Shown here piece by piece: positions 50,040 to 63,467 of a stretch of 64,000 nucleotides of DNA. A program made the translations under genes and the position numbers. This DNA is from Crocodylus rhombifer (Eukaryota; Chordata; Crocodylia; Crocodylidae), in contig JAVSML010021635.1 of NCBI GenBank assembly GCA_038503035.1, positions 426,983 to 490,982 on the forward strand, in the 5' to 3' direction. The notes below the pieces were generated by a model. The model did no database searches. It worked only from the letters and a program-made list of their open reading frames with translations, and was not told the origin of the DNA. How positions within the stretch are numbered: the stretch's first letter is position 1; each line of letters opens with the position of its first letter.

Positions 50040-51425
50040 CAGTTCATGCAGACCTAGTATGGGGGCATCTGGAGGGACTGAATGTATTCAAGTCAACAGG
50101 CCCTGATGATCTTCACCCTAGGGTACTTGGGGAATTAGCTGGAGTCATAGTAGACCCACTGGCACAATTGTTCAAGCACCCATGGAGCTCAGGACAAACT
50201 CCAGAGGACTGGAAAAGGGCCAATGTGGTCCCTATTTTCAAGAAGGGGAGGACGGAGGAACTAGGTAACTAGAGGTCGGTTAGCCTCACCTCTATTCTTG
50301 GCAAGACCTTTGAGAAAATAGTTAAAGATCACATCTGCAGCAGACCAGCAGGTAAAACAATGCTAAGGGGCAATCAGCATGAGTTCATAGCAGGCAGATC
50401 CTGTCTGAACAACCTAGCTTCATTTTACAACCGGGTCACAAAATGCTTGGATGAGGGACCAGAGGTAGATGTTGTTTACCCAGACTTTAAAAAGGCCTTT
50501 GACACAAATGTCACATGCAATTCATATAAATAAACTAAAAAACTGCAGTATTACAGTCCAGTGGGTAGAAAATTGGCTTATGGGACGCACCCAGAGAGTG
50601 GTGGTAGACGTGTCGGTTTCTACCTGGAGAAATGTAGGCATCTGAGTCCCCTAAGGCTCTGTCCTGGGACCAGTACTATTCAATATCTTCATCAGTGACT
50701 TGGATGAAGGAGTAGTAAACACCCTGTCCATGTTTGCTAATGACACAAAACTATGGGGGGAGATAAACACACTAGAGGGAAGGGAGTAAATCCAAGTGGA
50801 TTTGGACAGGCCGGGGAGATGGGCGGAACAGAATAGGATGCAGTTTAACAAGGATAACTGTCATGTGTTGCACCTCGGAAGAAAGAATCATCAGCACTCC
50901 TACAGCCTGGGAGGGACCATTCTAAGCAGCAAAACTGCGGAAAGTGACCTTGGAGTCAAAATCGACTCCAAAACGAACATGAGTCACCAATGTGATAAGG
51001 TAATAAGTAAAGCTAACCGCACTCTTTCTTGCATAAGTAGGTGCATCACGAACAGGTCTAGGGAGGTGATACTTCGCCTCTATGCGGCATTGGTCAGGCC
51101 GCAGCTGGAGTACTGCATCCGGTATTGGTCGCCACACTTCAGGAGGGATGTGGATAACCTGGAAAGTGTTCAGAGGAGGGCCACCTGTCTGGTTAAAGGC
51201 CTACAGAAAAAACCCTATGTGGACCGACTGGGAGACCTGAACCTTTTTAGCCTCCACAAGAGGAGGCTGAGAGGTGATCTTGTGACCACCTACAAACTCA
51301 TTGGCAGGGGGTCAGCAGGAAGTGGGGGATACAATGTTTACCAGGGCGACAGTCGGGGTAACTACAAACAACGGACAAAAGAGAACAAATTCAGGCTGAC
51401 ATCAGGAAAAAGTTCTTTACAGTGA
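50040..51425 (+). pseudogene. CR1 ORF2 reverse-transcriptase remnant
   Basis: STGPDDLHPRVLGELAG, WKRANVVPIFKKG, a stop, then RSVSLTSILGKTFEK and VDVVYPDFKKAFDT (Y for the usual L in VYLDF). After a frameshift come [27 protein letters not shown] and an open C-terminal frame at 50796-51425 with HVLHLGRKN, VRPQLEYCIRYWSP, SVQRRATCLVKG and RRLRGDLVTTYKL. Inactive. Confidence 0.9.
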
Positions 51426-52149
51426 GGGTCGCCAAAATATGGAATAGGCTTCCGAGGGAGGTGGTGTTGTCCCCTTCCTTGGTAATATTCAAAAGGAGAT
51501 TGGACAGACGCCTGACTTGGGGTAATCTGACCCCAGCACTCTTTCCTGCCCAGGGCAGGGGATCAGACTTAATGATCTAATAGGTCCCTTCTGACCCTAA
51601 TAATTATGAAACTATGAAAACATATTATAAAATTGTCTTCTGCACTTACTTGCTGTATTTCAAATATTTAAGTAAATCCTGCACTTAACTCACTGAATCA
51701 ACAAGTAGCCTCTATAAATGATCATCTATAAAGCATTCTAAGTGCTGCATACTATATTAACTCTGATTGCTACAAGCAGCACTCCCAGGCTATAAATGAA
51801 ATAATCTTTCCCTCTTTTTTTTTTTTCCCTGATCCCAATACCCCAAACACTTACCTAGACATTTTACAAAATTAAGTAAAATTAGAATAGAACTATTACT
51901 TATTTCCTTGTTCTTGAAAATCTCTCTCCTAACATACCACTTTCTGGATATGACCGTTCTTACCCATTTAAACCAGCAGGCTTACTAATGCACATTATGC
52001 ACATTAGTTGTACACAATGGACAAACAGACACATGACAATTACAGAATCTCAAATGAACATGAAAGTCTCACTAAAAGAGCTTCACAAATAGGCATAATG
52101 GTGGAGCATTAGCTAGGTCAGTAAGGATTCAGGGAGGTGATTTGTTTGT

Positions 52150-52608
52150 AGCTCAAGAGAGTCCAAAGGAGGGCCATGCACATTCTCTAGAAGCCTAGAG
52201 AGCAGAACATAGGAGGAGAGACTGAAAGACTTGGGACTGCTCAGCCTGAAGAACAGGAGACTCAGAGGGGACTTGGTGGCAGCCTGTAAGTATATTAGCA
52301 TGCACCAGGGCCTGGGAGAGTCTCTATTCACCAAGGCCCCCCAGGGGACAACAAGAAACAATGAGCACAAACTGATTGAGGATTGCTTCAGACTGGACAT
52401 AAGGAAAAACTTCTTTACAAGTTGAGTGCCAAGGGTTTGGAACAGGCTCCCCCACAGAGGTGGTACAGTCATCCACCCTGGTGATCTTCAATACCCACCT
52501 TGCTGGGGTCATCTGACCCCAGCAGAATTTCCTGCCCAAGTGCAGAGGGGGCTGGACACAAAGATCTGCAAGGTCCTTCCCAGCCCGTAACAACTATGAA
52601 ACTACGTA
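52150..52608 (+). mobile_element. CR1 3' fragment next to ATG5 exon 2
   Basis: Reads CTCAAGAGAGTCCAAAGGAG, then RLRGDLVAACKYI, FRLDIRKNFFTS and the 3' tail AAGATCTGCAAGG, AACAACTATGAAACTA. It ends about 216 bases from the exon 2 donor side. It represents an older CR1 subfamily than 39.7 kb. Confidence 0.88.
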
Positions 52609-52626
52609 TTTCAAACACCTATGTCA

Positions 52627-53898
<1,272 letters not shown>

Positions 53899-54060
53899 CT
53901 GAGGCTCCCCCAGCGCGGCTCGGCCGCGCGCGTGTGCGAGACCTCAGCCCGCTCCGCCACTCAGCGCGCCCCCCGTCCACCACGTGACCAGCCACTTCCG
54001 CCCAAGCGGAAAACTCCCCCCGCCCCACCTGCCCTTACCTCCTGTCCGGGGCGCCGGAAG
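53899..54060 (-). other. ATG5: Putative non-coding first exon(s) of ATG5, two alternative donors
   Basis: Two good donors occur on the minus strand in the CpG island: CAGGAG|GTAAGGGC with last exonic base at 54039, and CCTCAG|GTAACGGT with last exonic base at 53899. Either could join the acceptor at 52946, giving alternative 5' UTRs. The first matches the donor consensus better. The transcription start is not determinable from sequence alone, so the outer boundary given is arbitrary. Confidence 0.5.
53981..53988. promoter_or_regulatory. E-box / CLEAR-like element CACGTGAC
   Basis: The palindromic CACGTG followed by AC resembles the TCACGTG core bound by MiT/TFE factors (TFEB, TFE3) and USF. 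TFEB controls many autophagy and lysosome genes, so the position in the ATG5 promoter is suggestive. One motif by itself is weak evidence for TFEB rather than USF. Confidence 0.45.
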
Positions 54061-54424
54061 CCGGAACCGGCGGCGGGGGAAGTGACTTCACAAAAGGGGA
54101 AGGCGGGAGGCATCGTTAGTCTTGGGGTTTTTCTCTTCTTCTCCTCCTGTTCGCGGCTGCGCATTGTGGTGTCAGGCCCTGGAACCACTCGCTTCTGTCT
54201 GCTGGGGGCTGCCTGACCCCTTGCACTGTAGAGCCTGTCACCCGCAAACAGGCGCCTGATTAGGGCGAGCCCTGAATGGAGGGGGCAAAAATAACCCCCC
54301 TGCTTCGAGGGGTCTGTACTCGCCGAGGCAGCCCCTGCTTTTCCCCTGCCCTGTTGCTGCGCCTGCTGCGGTGGGGAGCGGGCAGGAGTAAAGCAGCGGG
54401 GCAGGCTACCTCTGCAAGTTCCAT

Positions 54425-54805
54425 CCTCAGTTTTTCAAAACCCGGTCTTGGCTGGGATGATCTAGTTGCACATGGTCCTCCTGCCTTGAGCAGACGGTGC
54501 GACTAGATCAGTGGTTCTCAACCTTTGTTCTACCAGGGACCCATTTGTAAACATGGATGGCCAGTCCCGACCCAGTGCCACTTAATCCTGGCTCACTGCC
54601 CCAGTGTGGGGCTTGGCGGGGGGGCCTCGCAGGCGGGAGCTTGCAGGAGAGAAGCCCTGGCTTCACATGTTTTTCTCCTTTAAAGGGGTATCCATTTCTA
54701 AAATTTGTTTCCTACCCTTTCATATATTCTTGTGACCCCTGGGTTGAGCAACATTGGACTAGATGTTCTCCTGAGGTCCCTTCCAAGCTGAATTTTTTTA
54801 TGATT
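54425..54805 (+). mobile_element. CR1 3' tail split by a hAT element
   Basis: CTTGGCTGGGATGATCTAG, CCTTGAGCAGACGGTGCGACT and, after the insertion, GTTCTCCTGAGGTCCCTTCC and TTTATGATTTGA. These are the end of a plus-oriented CR1. Confidence 0.88.
54509..54756. mobile_element. 248-bp hAT-like element with perfect target duplication
   Basis: Starts CAGTGGTTCTCAACC and ends GGGTTGAGCAACATTG. GACTAGAT flanks both ends (54501-54508 and 54757-54764). The duplicated bases are part of the CR1 tail's own GGACTAGATGA motif, so the hAT inserted after the CR1. Confidence 0.92.
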
Positions 54806-55291
54806 TGAAGAGGCCTGGTCCAGGCTACAAACGTTGCTAGTGGGTGTCTCCAGAGCCCCAGCTCATTTTAGCAGCTAGATGGTTTGCATCAAATTAACAA
54901 AGGGGCTTAAGTGCTGCTGTGCTAAGCCATAAACTGCATAGGTAAGCCTCAAAGCTGCCAGCTTGCTGAGTGGAGATCTGTGGAAGTTGGATATTAGGAA
55001 ATATTTATGACGGCTTTGTCGTAAGTCCCACCCCTGTGTCTAACAGCTGCTTGGAGGTACCTACCTCCATTTAGTATCCACAGCCCTGCACCTCTCCTGA
55101 AGTTCCTAAATTCTTTGAGAAATATGACTCCTGGCTGCTTTGAAGTTGAATAGTCCTGCCTAGATCTTGTGAGAGTGTGTAAAACCACTGATCATTTTCA
55201 CATGAGTGTGGGAAGAACAGCCCTCTGCACATAACTAGTCTAAGGAAAATGAATCATAACTAATAATTTCCTTTTAATATGTATTTTAGAG

Positions 55292-55610
55292 CAGAGGTAG
55301 CAGCCTTTTGCTGGTGTGGATTGGAACTTGTGATCTGTCTTGCCTGTAAGCCAGAAGTCTCTGCTCCCTCCTCCCCTCTTACCATCCCTCCTTCAGAGCC
55401 AGCTGCCTGAATTCACCCACTGCAGATGCCAGATCCCTCTGCAGCAACGGAAGAACAGATGCAGTAGAGCAGTGGACTTCGCAGGGAAGGGGAGTGCTGC
55501 AGGGAGGATGGATGGCATGGCACAGCTCTGCTACTGATCCCCCGTGTCAGACTGCCTTGCATCAGACCTTTGTGGGCAGGATCTGGCCCACAGGTGTGGG
55601 CCAAGCCCTG
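55292..55610. mobile_element. 319-bp hAT-like element
   Basis: Starts CAGAGGTAGCAGCC and ends GGGCCAAGCCCTG. Flanks TTTTAGAG and GTGTAGAG match at 6 of 8 positions. Confidence 0.75.
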
Positions 55611-55897
55611 GTGTAGAGGAACAATTATTTAATAGTGGGCTATAATGTCTTTTTACAGTTCTGATTTTCCCCACCAGATGTCATGCTACTGCTGTTTCTG
55701 TAAAGATTTCACCATGGTCAAACATGAAGGATGTTGCCAAGTTCACAGAATAAACAAATGTAAAAATGATTTTTGGACTTTAGCCACACACAGAGTTTAC
55801 TCTGGGTTTTTAAAAATCTGTGTTGCTATTTTTTCAAACCTTTAGCACTTACATTATACCTTAGTGTAAACAGTGCTCTTTTAAGTACACAGCCATC

Positions 55898-56155
55898 TCA
55901 CTGGGCACATCCACACATGCATTAATGCGCTTTTCCTAATGCACATTAAATTTAGTACCTCCAATATGAGGCACTAAACACATGCACATCACGCTGCACT
56001 AACGCACAGTAGCTCAAGCCCACACTCTTTAGGTGACACAATGCACAGTAACCTGCCCTACTGCATATTAGTGTAATATCAGTTTTTTATGCGCCGCTTT
56101 AATTTGCAGTTGCAATAGGCTACTGTGCATTGAAGTGCACATGTAGACACACTCA
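55898..56155. mobile_element. Inverted-repeat MITE rich in GTGCATT motifs
   Basis: Left GGCACATCCACACATGCATT and right GTGCACATGTAGACACAC are imperfect inverted termini. TCACTG stands on both sides. The inner sequence is full of AATGCAC/GTGCATT motifs in both directions. Confidence 0.55.
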
Positions 56156-56724
56156 CTGTTGTAGTATTAGCAGCTCAAACTCCTATTAGAAGCCTCGTGG
56201 GAAGCTAGTTAGTTTCAGGGATGCTAATACCACAGCAGGTAAACAAAGTCACTAAGTACATAGCCCTGTCAGTGTCAAAATTGACTATCTCTTCTCATTT
56301 TCAAAGCTTTTACTAGTTTCTACTACTGGACTTGGTACTGCTATTTGAAGCCTTGACAGTAAGGGACAATAGCAGCCAGAAACCTACGTACCTTTCTCAA
56401 GGCTTCAAGTAGCAAGCTTTTGACGGCTATTTCCACTTCACTGTTTCTGACAATTGATAATCTACAAAGTACAAATAATCAGTAAAGTGTGCAGTGAGTC
56501 TGGAAATTGTTGTGCAGTTAAAGCAGTTTAAGTATTTAATCAAGATGCATATAACCAGAATTTATCACGATGTAATGTTTGGAGCTGACATTTTGTTATG
56601 CTGTTATGCAAATTAAGCACTTACTTTGTATGCATAACAAGTGGGGTGAGGAGGAATTAGTGCTGTTCCCCTTAGGCAAAATGGGGAAGGAGAGAGGTGG
56701 GTACAATTTGCAAATCTTTTTTTT

Positions 56725-57480
56725 TAGGGCTGACAAGCAATTTTTAAAAATCATTGGTATTAATTGCAAGATTAAAAAAAAATAGTTGCAAATAATCGCA
56801 ATTTTGATCACACAGTTAAACAATAGTCAGCACCCTGCACCCAGGAGCCCATGCACCCTGTCACCACCAACAGCACACAACCCCAGCTCCAACTCCAGCC
56901 TGCACTGCTCCAGACTAGCACCAGCTGTGGCAAACCAGCCAGAACCCATGCAAACAGCCTCAACCCCAGCCCACTCCAGACTCACCCTCCCATGCTGGGC
57001 AGCAGTAGCAATAGCTGGGCAGAAGCTGCTTCTCAGTGCAGGGGAAAAACAGGCCTTCCCCCTCACTGCTGGGTGTGGGCTACAGGAGGCTGCAGCAAGA
57101 AGGGCCCTGCAGCAGCAAGGGTGAGAGGCCACTTTTTCCTCTTGCTAAGCAGTAGTTTTTGCCTGGCTGCTGCCGATACAGCCACTGCTCAGTGTGGGCA
57201 GGTGACCTGGAGTGGATGTGGGGTGGGCCGGGGTTGGAGCTGTTCACATAGGTTCTGGCTAGTTCAGAGCAGGCACAGGGTGGGCCAGGGTCAGGGCTGT
57301 GCATGCAAGTTCCAGCTGATCCAGAGCTGGTCTGCTTCTCCCGGCTGAGTCCAGAGATGGCACAGGGTAGGCCATATTTTGCCCATCCCTAGTCAAAATG
57401 GATGTGCGTAATTAACACTCATTACAAAAATTAATGCGTTAATTTTTTGAGTTAATTGCATGTATTAACTGACAGCCCTA
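56725..57480. mobile_element. 756-bp DNA transposon with TAGGGCTG termini
   Basis: Left TAGGGCTGACAAGCAATTTT and right TTAACTGACAGCCCTA are inverted termini within T-rich flanks. A/T-rich arms contain AATCGC/TTAATTGC motifs. The centre 56830-57370 is GC-rich with imperfect inverted blocks. No transposase. Confidence 0.75.
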
Positions 57481-57514
57481 ATTTTTTTTCTATACATGTG
57501 GAATATGTCACATA

Positions 57515-57900
57515 CAGCCATGTTTTTAAACCAGTGTGCCATGGCACGAAGAGCTCTCTGGTGTGCCACGAGAATTTTGGAATAATGAGAAGTTCTCCAG
57601 CTGCTTAGCATTAATGAATAAGCCACATCAATGAGATATTCACAGATGACTTGTGTATGTGTTGGCTGTGGGGGAGAAAGAGATCCAGCTGACCAGAAGA
57701 AAATCCATCTACTGCACATGCTGCATGTGTGTTGGCTGTGGGGGTGCACAGTTTGCAAACCTCTGAACAGCTGTGCCGCAGAATTTTGTCATAGGAATGA
57801 GCTACAATGAGCTAAGTATGGGGAGGGGGAATGCCTTAACATGTGTGCTGCAGAAAAATTATTAATGTAAGCGTGCCTTGGGCTGGAAAAGTTCAGGAAG
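57515..57900. mobile_element. hAT-like element of the 'GTGTGCC' type, decayed
   Basis: Starts CAGCCATGTTTTTAAACC followed by AGTGTGCCATGGCAC. Contains GTGTTGGCTGTGGGGG twice (about 57658 and 57728). It may end at 57765 (CAAACCTCTG) or near 57895 (AAAAGTTCAGGAAGC). Confidence 0.5.
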
Positions 57901-58396
57901 CTGACATACAGGGCAAATCTGGAGACAGTAAGAAGATCAGTCAGGTTTTTGGCTAATGCACAGGACTAGTTCTCTAATTCTACAACATGCTGGTCCTTCA
58001 TGATGCTAGATATATTCAGTCCATCTTTTTGTACATTAATTTCCCCATGGTAGATCAGATATCTACTTTTCCAAGGGTACACTAAGACTAAATTAATGCT
58101 TTGAAGCTTTGGACAGAAAAACGTAAAGTTCTTATAATGTGCTCCTCCTGGGTTGCATACTGTCATGGCTGATCTCTATTTAGAAGGAGAAGTTATATCT
58201 GCTTGTGGGCAGAGGATAGTGGGTTAGGCAGTTGTTAGCTGCTCCCTTTCTGATTACCAAATAAGGCTCTTAGGAATGATGTTGATGTTGCAAGTCCTAA
58301 AAATTCCAAATGTTGAGGCATTTTCTAAAATTTCCAAGGAAGAATTCTGAAAAGGCCATAACTACATGTTGTTACTTTATGACTGTGACTCCAAAG

Positions 58397-58735
58397 CAGG
58401 AGTGCTGAACCCTGAGCCTGCAAGACAGATTCCACCCCTGGTATCATGTAATTCAGCCCATGGGGTGTCCTGCAGGGGGGTAGTGCCATTGCTTCCCACA
58501 GCCAAATTTTAAGACCCATGGGAAGCCCTACGAGCTGGATAGCATAGCCCTACATGCTGCATCAGTTATGCAGGGCAGTGCAGGTCCTGACCCCAGTGCA
58601 TGGCTGGCATGGGGCCTGATCCTGGTACACAGGGGCCAGTCAAGGCCACGGAAGGCCAAGTCCTGGTATAGAGGGCCAGATCCAACCTATGCACCACTCA
58701 TTTAGCCCTCAGGGCCGAAAGTTTGAGCACCACTA
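58397..58735. mobile_element. 339-bp hAT-like element
   Basis: Starts CAGGAGTGCTGAACC and ends GTTTGAGCACCACTA. Flanks CTCCAAAG (58389-58396) and CTCCAGAG (58736-58743) match at 7 of 8 positions. Confidence 0.8.
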
Positions 58736-60099
58736 CTCCAGAGCAACCAGTGAGGAACAAAGTGACTAACACAGGGAAACCAGAAAGAAGGTGGGAAGAA
58801 AGGAGGAACTACTGATGATCCAGTTTTGCAGGGCTAGGCCCTTAATAGAATAGTTAAAAAAGGATGGTGCTCTAATCCAATCCTCATACTTAAAGTTTGG
58901 AAATACATTTAAAAGTCCTAGCTGGAGTATCCAGACTGAAAACTTACAATTCTTGACAACTGAGGGGCATGCAGGGCAACAGTCCCATGCAGCTATGTCC
59001 TACCCTACCCAAGCTATCAGTCTTACCACCCAGTTGTAAGATACATGGAGCATGAGGATCCAGGAAGTTTGTAAGCTTTGGAAGCTTATCAGTGGAGCTG
59101 GATCTCTCATGTTAGTTTTGGCAGGTTTCTTACTGATTAGGTCAGCAATATCTATCGTCTTTTGGGATTTGTGTGGGTTAGGCTCTGGATTTGGATGACA
59201 GTTTAAAAACTTTGTTTACTATTTAGTGATAAATGTTACTTGTATTGTAATTCACCCAATTAAAATATTGTTGACACATTAATCATCCTTACACCCTTTT
59301 ACAAAACCTTCAGGCTTAGGGATAGAGAAGTTGGAGCTGAGAGCTGACTTGCCAATGATTACTGAGCCTATTCATTGAGCCAGGTGTAAGCTCAATAATT
59401 CCTGACTCTCAACCCTGTGCTGACGTCTTTAGATTGTTTATTTCTACTGTGGTAAGAAAATCAAGTTTCACTGATGATGAATTCAATATGTATCATGAAG
59501 TCCATTAAACACTTGTTGAATTTTGTATATTTTTCTAAATATACCAAATTCCTTTAATTACATTTAAAGTGTTCTAAAAGAATGTAATTTAGACTAAGAA
59601 TAAAATAAGAATTAAAATTTGAGGTAAGTCATCCACCACTGCCATAATTCTTTTAAAAATGGCACCTGCTTCTTTTTTTAGAGGGTTAACTTAGGGAATT
59701 TAAGCCTGGGGCTGTGACTCCTCTTCTGATTTTAGCACATCAGCTCTCAAGAGGAATAAAGTTAAAGGCACACGCCCTTTTCTTCAGCATTTCCCATTGG
59801 CTAGTTTAGGCAGCTCCCAGCTCAATGTGTTAGCTGTTGTGAAATCGTGTTCTGTAGTATCTTAGGGTGCTGTTACAGGTTACCTTTACAATATTTTAAA
59901 TCTGTGGAATGTTATACTGTTATGAAGTTAAAACAGTTTTCAAGCAGTCAAAGGTTAAGGCTGAATGCCATTTGCACAACTGTAACTTACCACTAGAGGG
60001 TCTGGCAAGCAGGGACACAAACAGGAGCCAGGACCCTGTTCCTCCTCTTGCCTAGGAGAAGAAGGGGAAGCATGACATGGAGCTCTGAGGCAGAGAAAC

Positions 60100-62874
60100 T
60101 GGCATGGAGTCTGTGGCTTCCCTACCTCTGCAGCAGCAGGAGCTGAGCCAGGACCATGGGTGGGAAGGGAGAAATCTTGAAAAACTGTTTTAAGTGAAGG
60201 GCAGGAAGAAGTAAATAGAAGTGGTAGAGAGTTGAATTAGGAGCGGCAGGGATCATGCTGGCTGGGATGCAGGAGCTGCTGGGAAGAGGAGGAATAGCCG
60301 GGGCACAAGAATGAGAACCAGCATGCTTGCTCCATCGCACAGAGCACACACTAGGGCAGAGCTGAGAACCAACATGCTTCCTGCATGACATAGAGGGTGT
60401 ACTGACAGAGCTAGCTGAGAAACAGGGGGTTTGCAGGGCCAGTAAAACCGAGGCATGATGAAGTGACCAGCCTGCAGCAGTGTGGAGAATGGGACTGTCT
60501 GGCATGGGGAAAGGGAGGCACAGACACCAATGAAAACCTCTCAGCATCAACCCACCTTGGTCTATTAAATCATTTAAGGTTATGGAAGGCATATTTATGT
60601 AATTATTTATAGCATTTTTAATTGAAATATAACAAAAAATAGACTCTTATGTGTTAAATTGTGCATGATGATGGAGGGTTGGGCCCTGGGGAGCCCCTTA
60701 GCTGAACCCAGCCAACTGGCCTCACATGAGTCTGCCCCAGTGAGGCCCCTAGCACTGCTCTCTCTGGGAAGCCTGGCAGGGTTGGGATTGGATCCAGGGT
60801 GGGGGGTGGTTATGCAGGCAAGAAGTGGAGCTGCTGAGGCACAGGAGGCCATGCATTCCTATCTTGGCCAGGGACAGGATAGAAGAGGGCTGGCAAGCAC
60901 CAACTGTTTGCAGCAAACCCTGTTGATCTCCCCATGGTCCTATCCCAGGTTGGGAGGCTTAGCGGGGCACAAACTCTCCCCCAAGTCCTTCATGCTCCCA
61001 TGCTGCTAGGAGGGAGGGGGCTGGTGAGTGAAGCTCAGGCAACTGGCTACATGCCAATTGCCTGCAAAGAAAATTACTAAACTGGACCTCAGGCCCCCCA
61101 TCCCATCCCAGCCCCACAAGCTTTGCTCAGGGCTGCCTGTGACTTTCAGCTGGGTGCAAGGCATGGGAAAACTACAATCAAGGTCAGTTTACATGAGGTT
61201 AATTGAAATTTTCCCACAGCCCCCCTGGCCTTTTTCCGAAATTCTCCCCTGGCCAGGGGTGTAGCATGTGGGTCAAAGCTTTCTCTGGAGCCCCGCAAGT
61301 TGAGTTGAAGTAGGGTTATGGAAAGCTAGGAGGGGTGGGCGTGGGGAGGCATACTTCGCCATCACCACAGATAACCATTGATGGAGAAACCCTGGAGCCA
61401 GGGAAAGCTTGCTTCTCTTGCCTGCTTGGTCCCACTGCATGGAAGCCCTGGCTGCTCCATGCTGAGTGTGGAGTGGCTGGGTAGCAAGGCCATGCAGCTG
61501 GGTAAAACATGCTTCTCCCTGGTCTCCCTGCTCTGAAGTTGATGAGAGGGCTGAGGGGTGAGAAACCAGTGGGTTTTTGGTGGGTAGAAAGGGGTAGAGT
61601 GGCTTGGAGGTGTGCATCCTGGGATACTGGAGGACTGCAAACTGATTGCTTTGTGGCAGGCCCATGCTCACCGTGTCACTGTTGGCCTGCCCTGCTTGCC
61701 TAAGCATGTTGCACCAGGGTCCACTCTCCTGCCACAACTTGATGTTACTTGAAGTACTACTGGAGGATGTTGTTCAGTGTCATCCAAATCCTGGGTACCT
61801 CAGCAGGTTTTTCTTCTGTGGGGCTCCTTACCTCCCCTTCACCCCACCCCTTTCCATTCGGGTGTGTGGCTCGGGTCTTGGTTGGATCTGGATGTGCTGT
61901 AGGGCACTCTCTGCTCTTCCTGGGCAGTCTGTCTGCACCTTTTTTACCCAACTGGTCATACAGGTGTCTCCACTTAGAAAAAGGAACAACTCAAACTGAA
62001 ATTCTCCCTGGGGTGCAGGCAAGCAGGGCAACAATTCTCACTGCATCAGGCGCCTCTTCTTTGGCACCTTCTCCCCTACACATGGGGTAAATGGTGTACC
62101 TGTCACATAAATTCTGCATGGGGGCTCCCCCAAGAAGCAAGGGGCAGGGCTCCCCACCACTTCCAGTGGAGTTCCAGGACCTACACATGGTGAAAAGGAG
62201 TGGAAAAGGCCACCAGTTCTATTGTGCAGAGCTCCCCCCTGGTAATGTGAGAGTCCCAGGAGCTGCATGTGAGCCCTGTGCAATCGAGGTGGGCCAGCCT
62301 GGCTCCGCTTCTTGCAGCAATGTGCAGTTCCCAGAACTTGCTAGAGCTGCATGCTGCCAGGGGGGCCATGCATGAGCAAGCCATGAGCACCCTGAGGGTC
62401 CACCACCTGCTGCTGCTACCAATGGCAGTAGCTATACACTGGCAGGGGTACCTGCACCCCCACCCTCCCTCACGCCTCTCATACCCACACCCTGCCCACC
62501 TTAGTTCCACAGTCCTGCCACACTGCTGGGTATGATCTTTGCACTCCTGCCAGTCTGAGCTCCATGCTCCTCACTCCTGCCCATCTGCAGCTTCCCTACC
62601 TGCTGCCTGGGGCCAGCACTGCAGCAGGGACACAAAGAGGAGCCACTGGAGGCAGGGGAAGCTGAGTAGGTCCCCCTGTGGCTGTAGCAGTGGAACCAGC
62701 GGCCTCACCCAGAAGTTGTAAGTACTGGCCAGAGCTGGGGGCTGCCCATGCACAAGGGTGGGAACAAAACACACAGGCTGGACAGGGCACAATTAATTGT
62801 TGGGTGCCCATGGGCCGGATGAAATCATTGGGTAGGCTGGATCTGGCCTATGGGCCATATTATGCCTGATCCTG
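60100..62874. repeat. GC-rich stretch of degenerate repeats
   Basis: A 2.7-kb stretch with many overlapping open frames on both strands, none with recognisable domains. 60300-60430 contains two ~70-bp related units (GAGAACCAGCATGCTTGCTC and GAGAACCAACATGCTTCCTG). The right end ATTATGCCTGATCCTG resembles a hAT terminus, so part may be one or more old hAT elements. Boundaries are approximate. Confidence 0.4.
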
Positions 62875-63467
62875 AATTTGAAGGTACTTAAAATGGGCTA
62901 ACACCCTTTAATGGGTGAATTCTCCCATTTTAAGTGTCTATGGTAATTTAAATCTAAACTGCAACAGAGCCCCAGCTCTCACTTTGCACTGTGTAAGAAA
63001 CTTAGGCACCTAACTTGAGAGTGAATTTCATTCTGGGAGTCAAGCTCCTAAAAGTTATCCATTGTGATGCTAAACATTGTGGTGCTTAAGTCCCTTTGTG
63101 GATATAGCCATAAGATCTTAATTGAAGAGGATGAAGTATAAGCAGTCAACCTAAAACAAGTTACTAGGCTGTGATAGGTCTTTAACTGCACTTTAATAAA
63201 CTACTACTAGCACTGACATACAAAAGAGTAAAATTGTAACAACTGCATCTTGTTTTTTTGTGAATTAGTAAGGTATGTTCTGTTTAAGTGAACTGAAATC
63301 TAATGTCTGCTAGCTCTGGGTGAGAACATGAAAGGCTGTTTTCCTTTTAGAGGGTTCTTGGGCAAATGTAAGTATAAGTAAACAAATGTTGTACAGTCTT
63401 TATTCTTTCTGGTTTTGAAATTATCTCTCTTTAATATCAAGCAATGATAAGAAGGAGGTGTCAAAAC

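Larger units (their letters stand above)
47400..51615 (+). pseudogene. Nearly full-length CR1 LINE, inactive
   Basis: A 4.2-kb CR1 with 5' UTR, ORF1, endonuclease, reverse transcriptase and 3' UTR in order. Frameshifts and stops occur in every part (for example between 48208 and 48578, near 49018, 50272 and 50520). The RT catalytic box reads FANDTKLW instead of FADD, which removes a metal-binding Asp. The 3' end reads CAGGGGATCAGACTTAATG, then AATTATGAAACTATGAAA. The 5' boundary is uncertain by about 100 bases. It lies antisense to ATG5 in intron 2. Confidence 0.92.

Noticed and set aside
60122..60592. 156-codon open frame (minus)
   Set aside because: Composition rich in Pro, Ser, Leu and Cys with internal repeats; no domain; lies in GC-rich degenerate repeat DNA.
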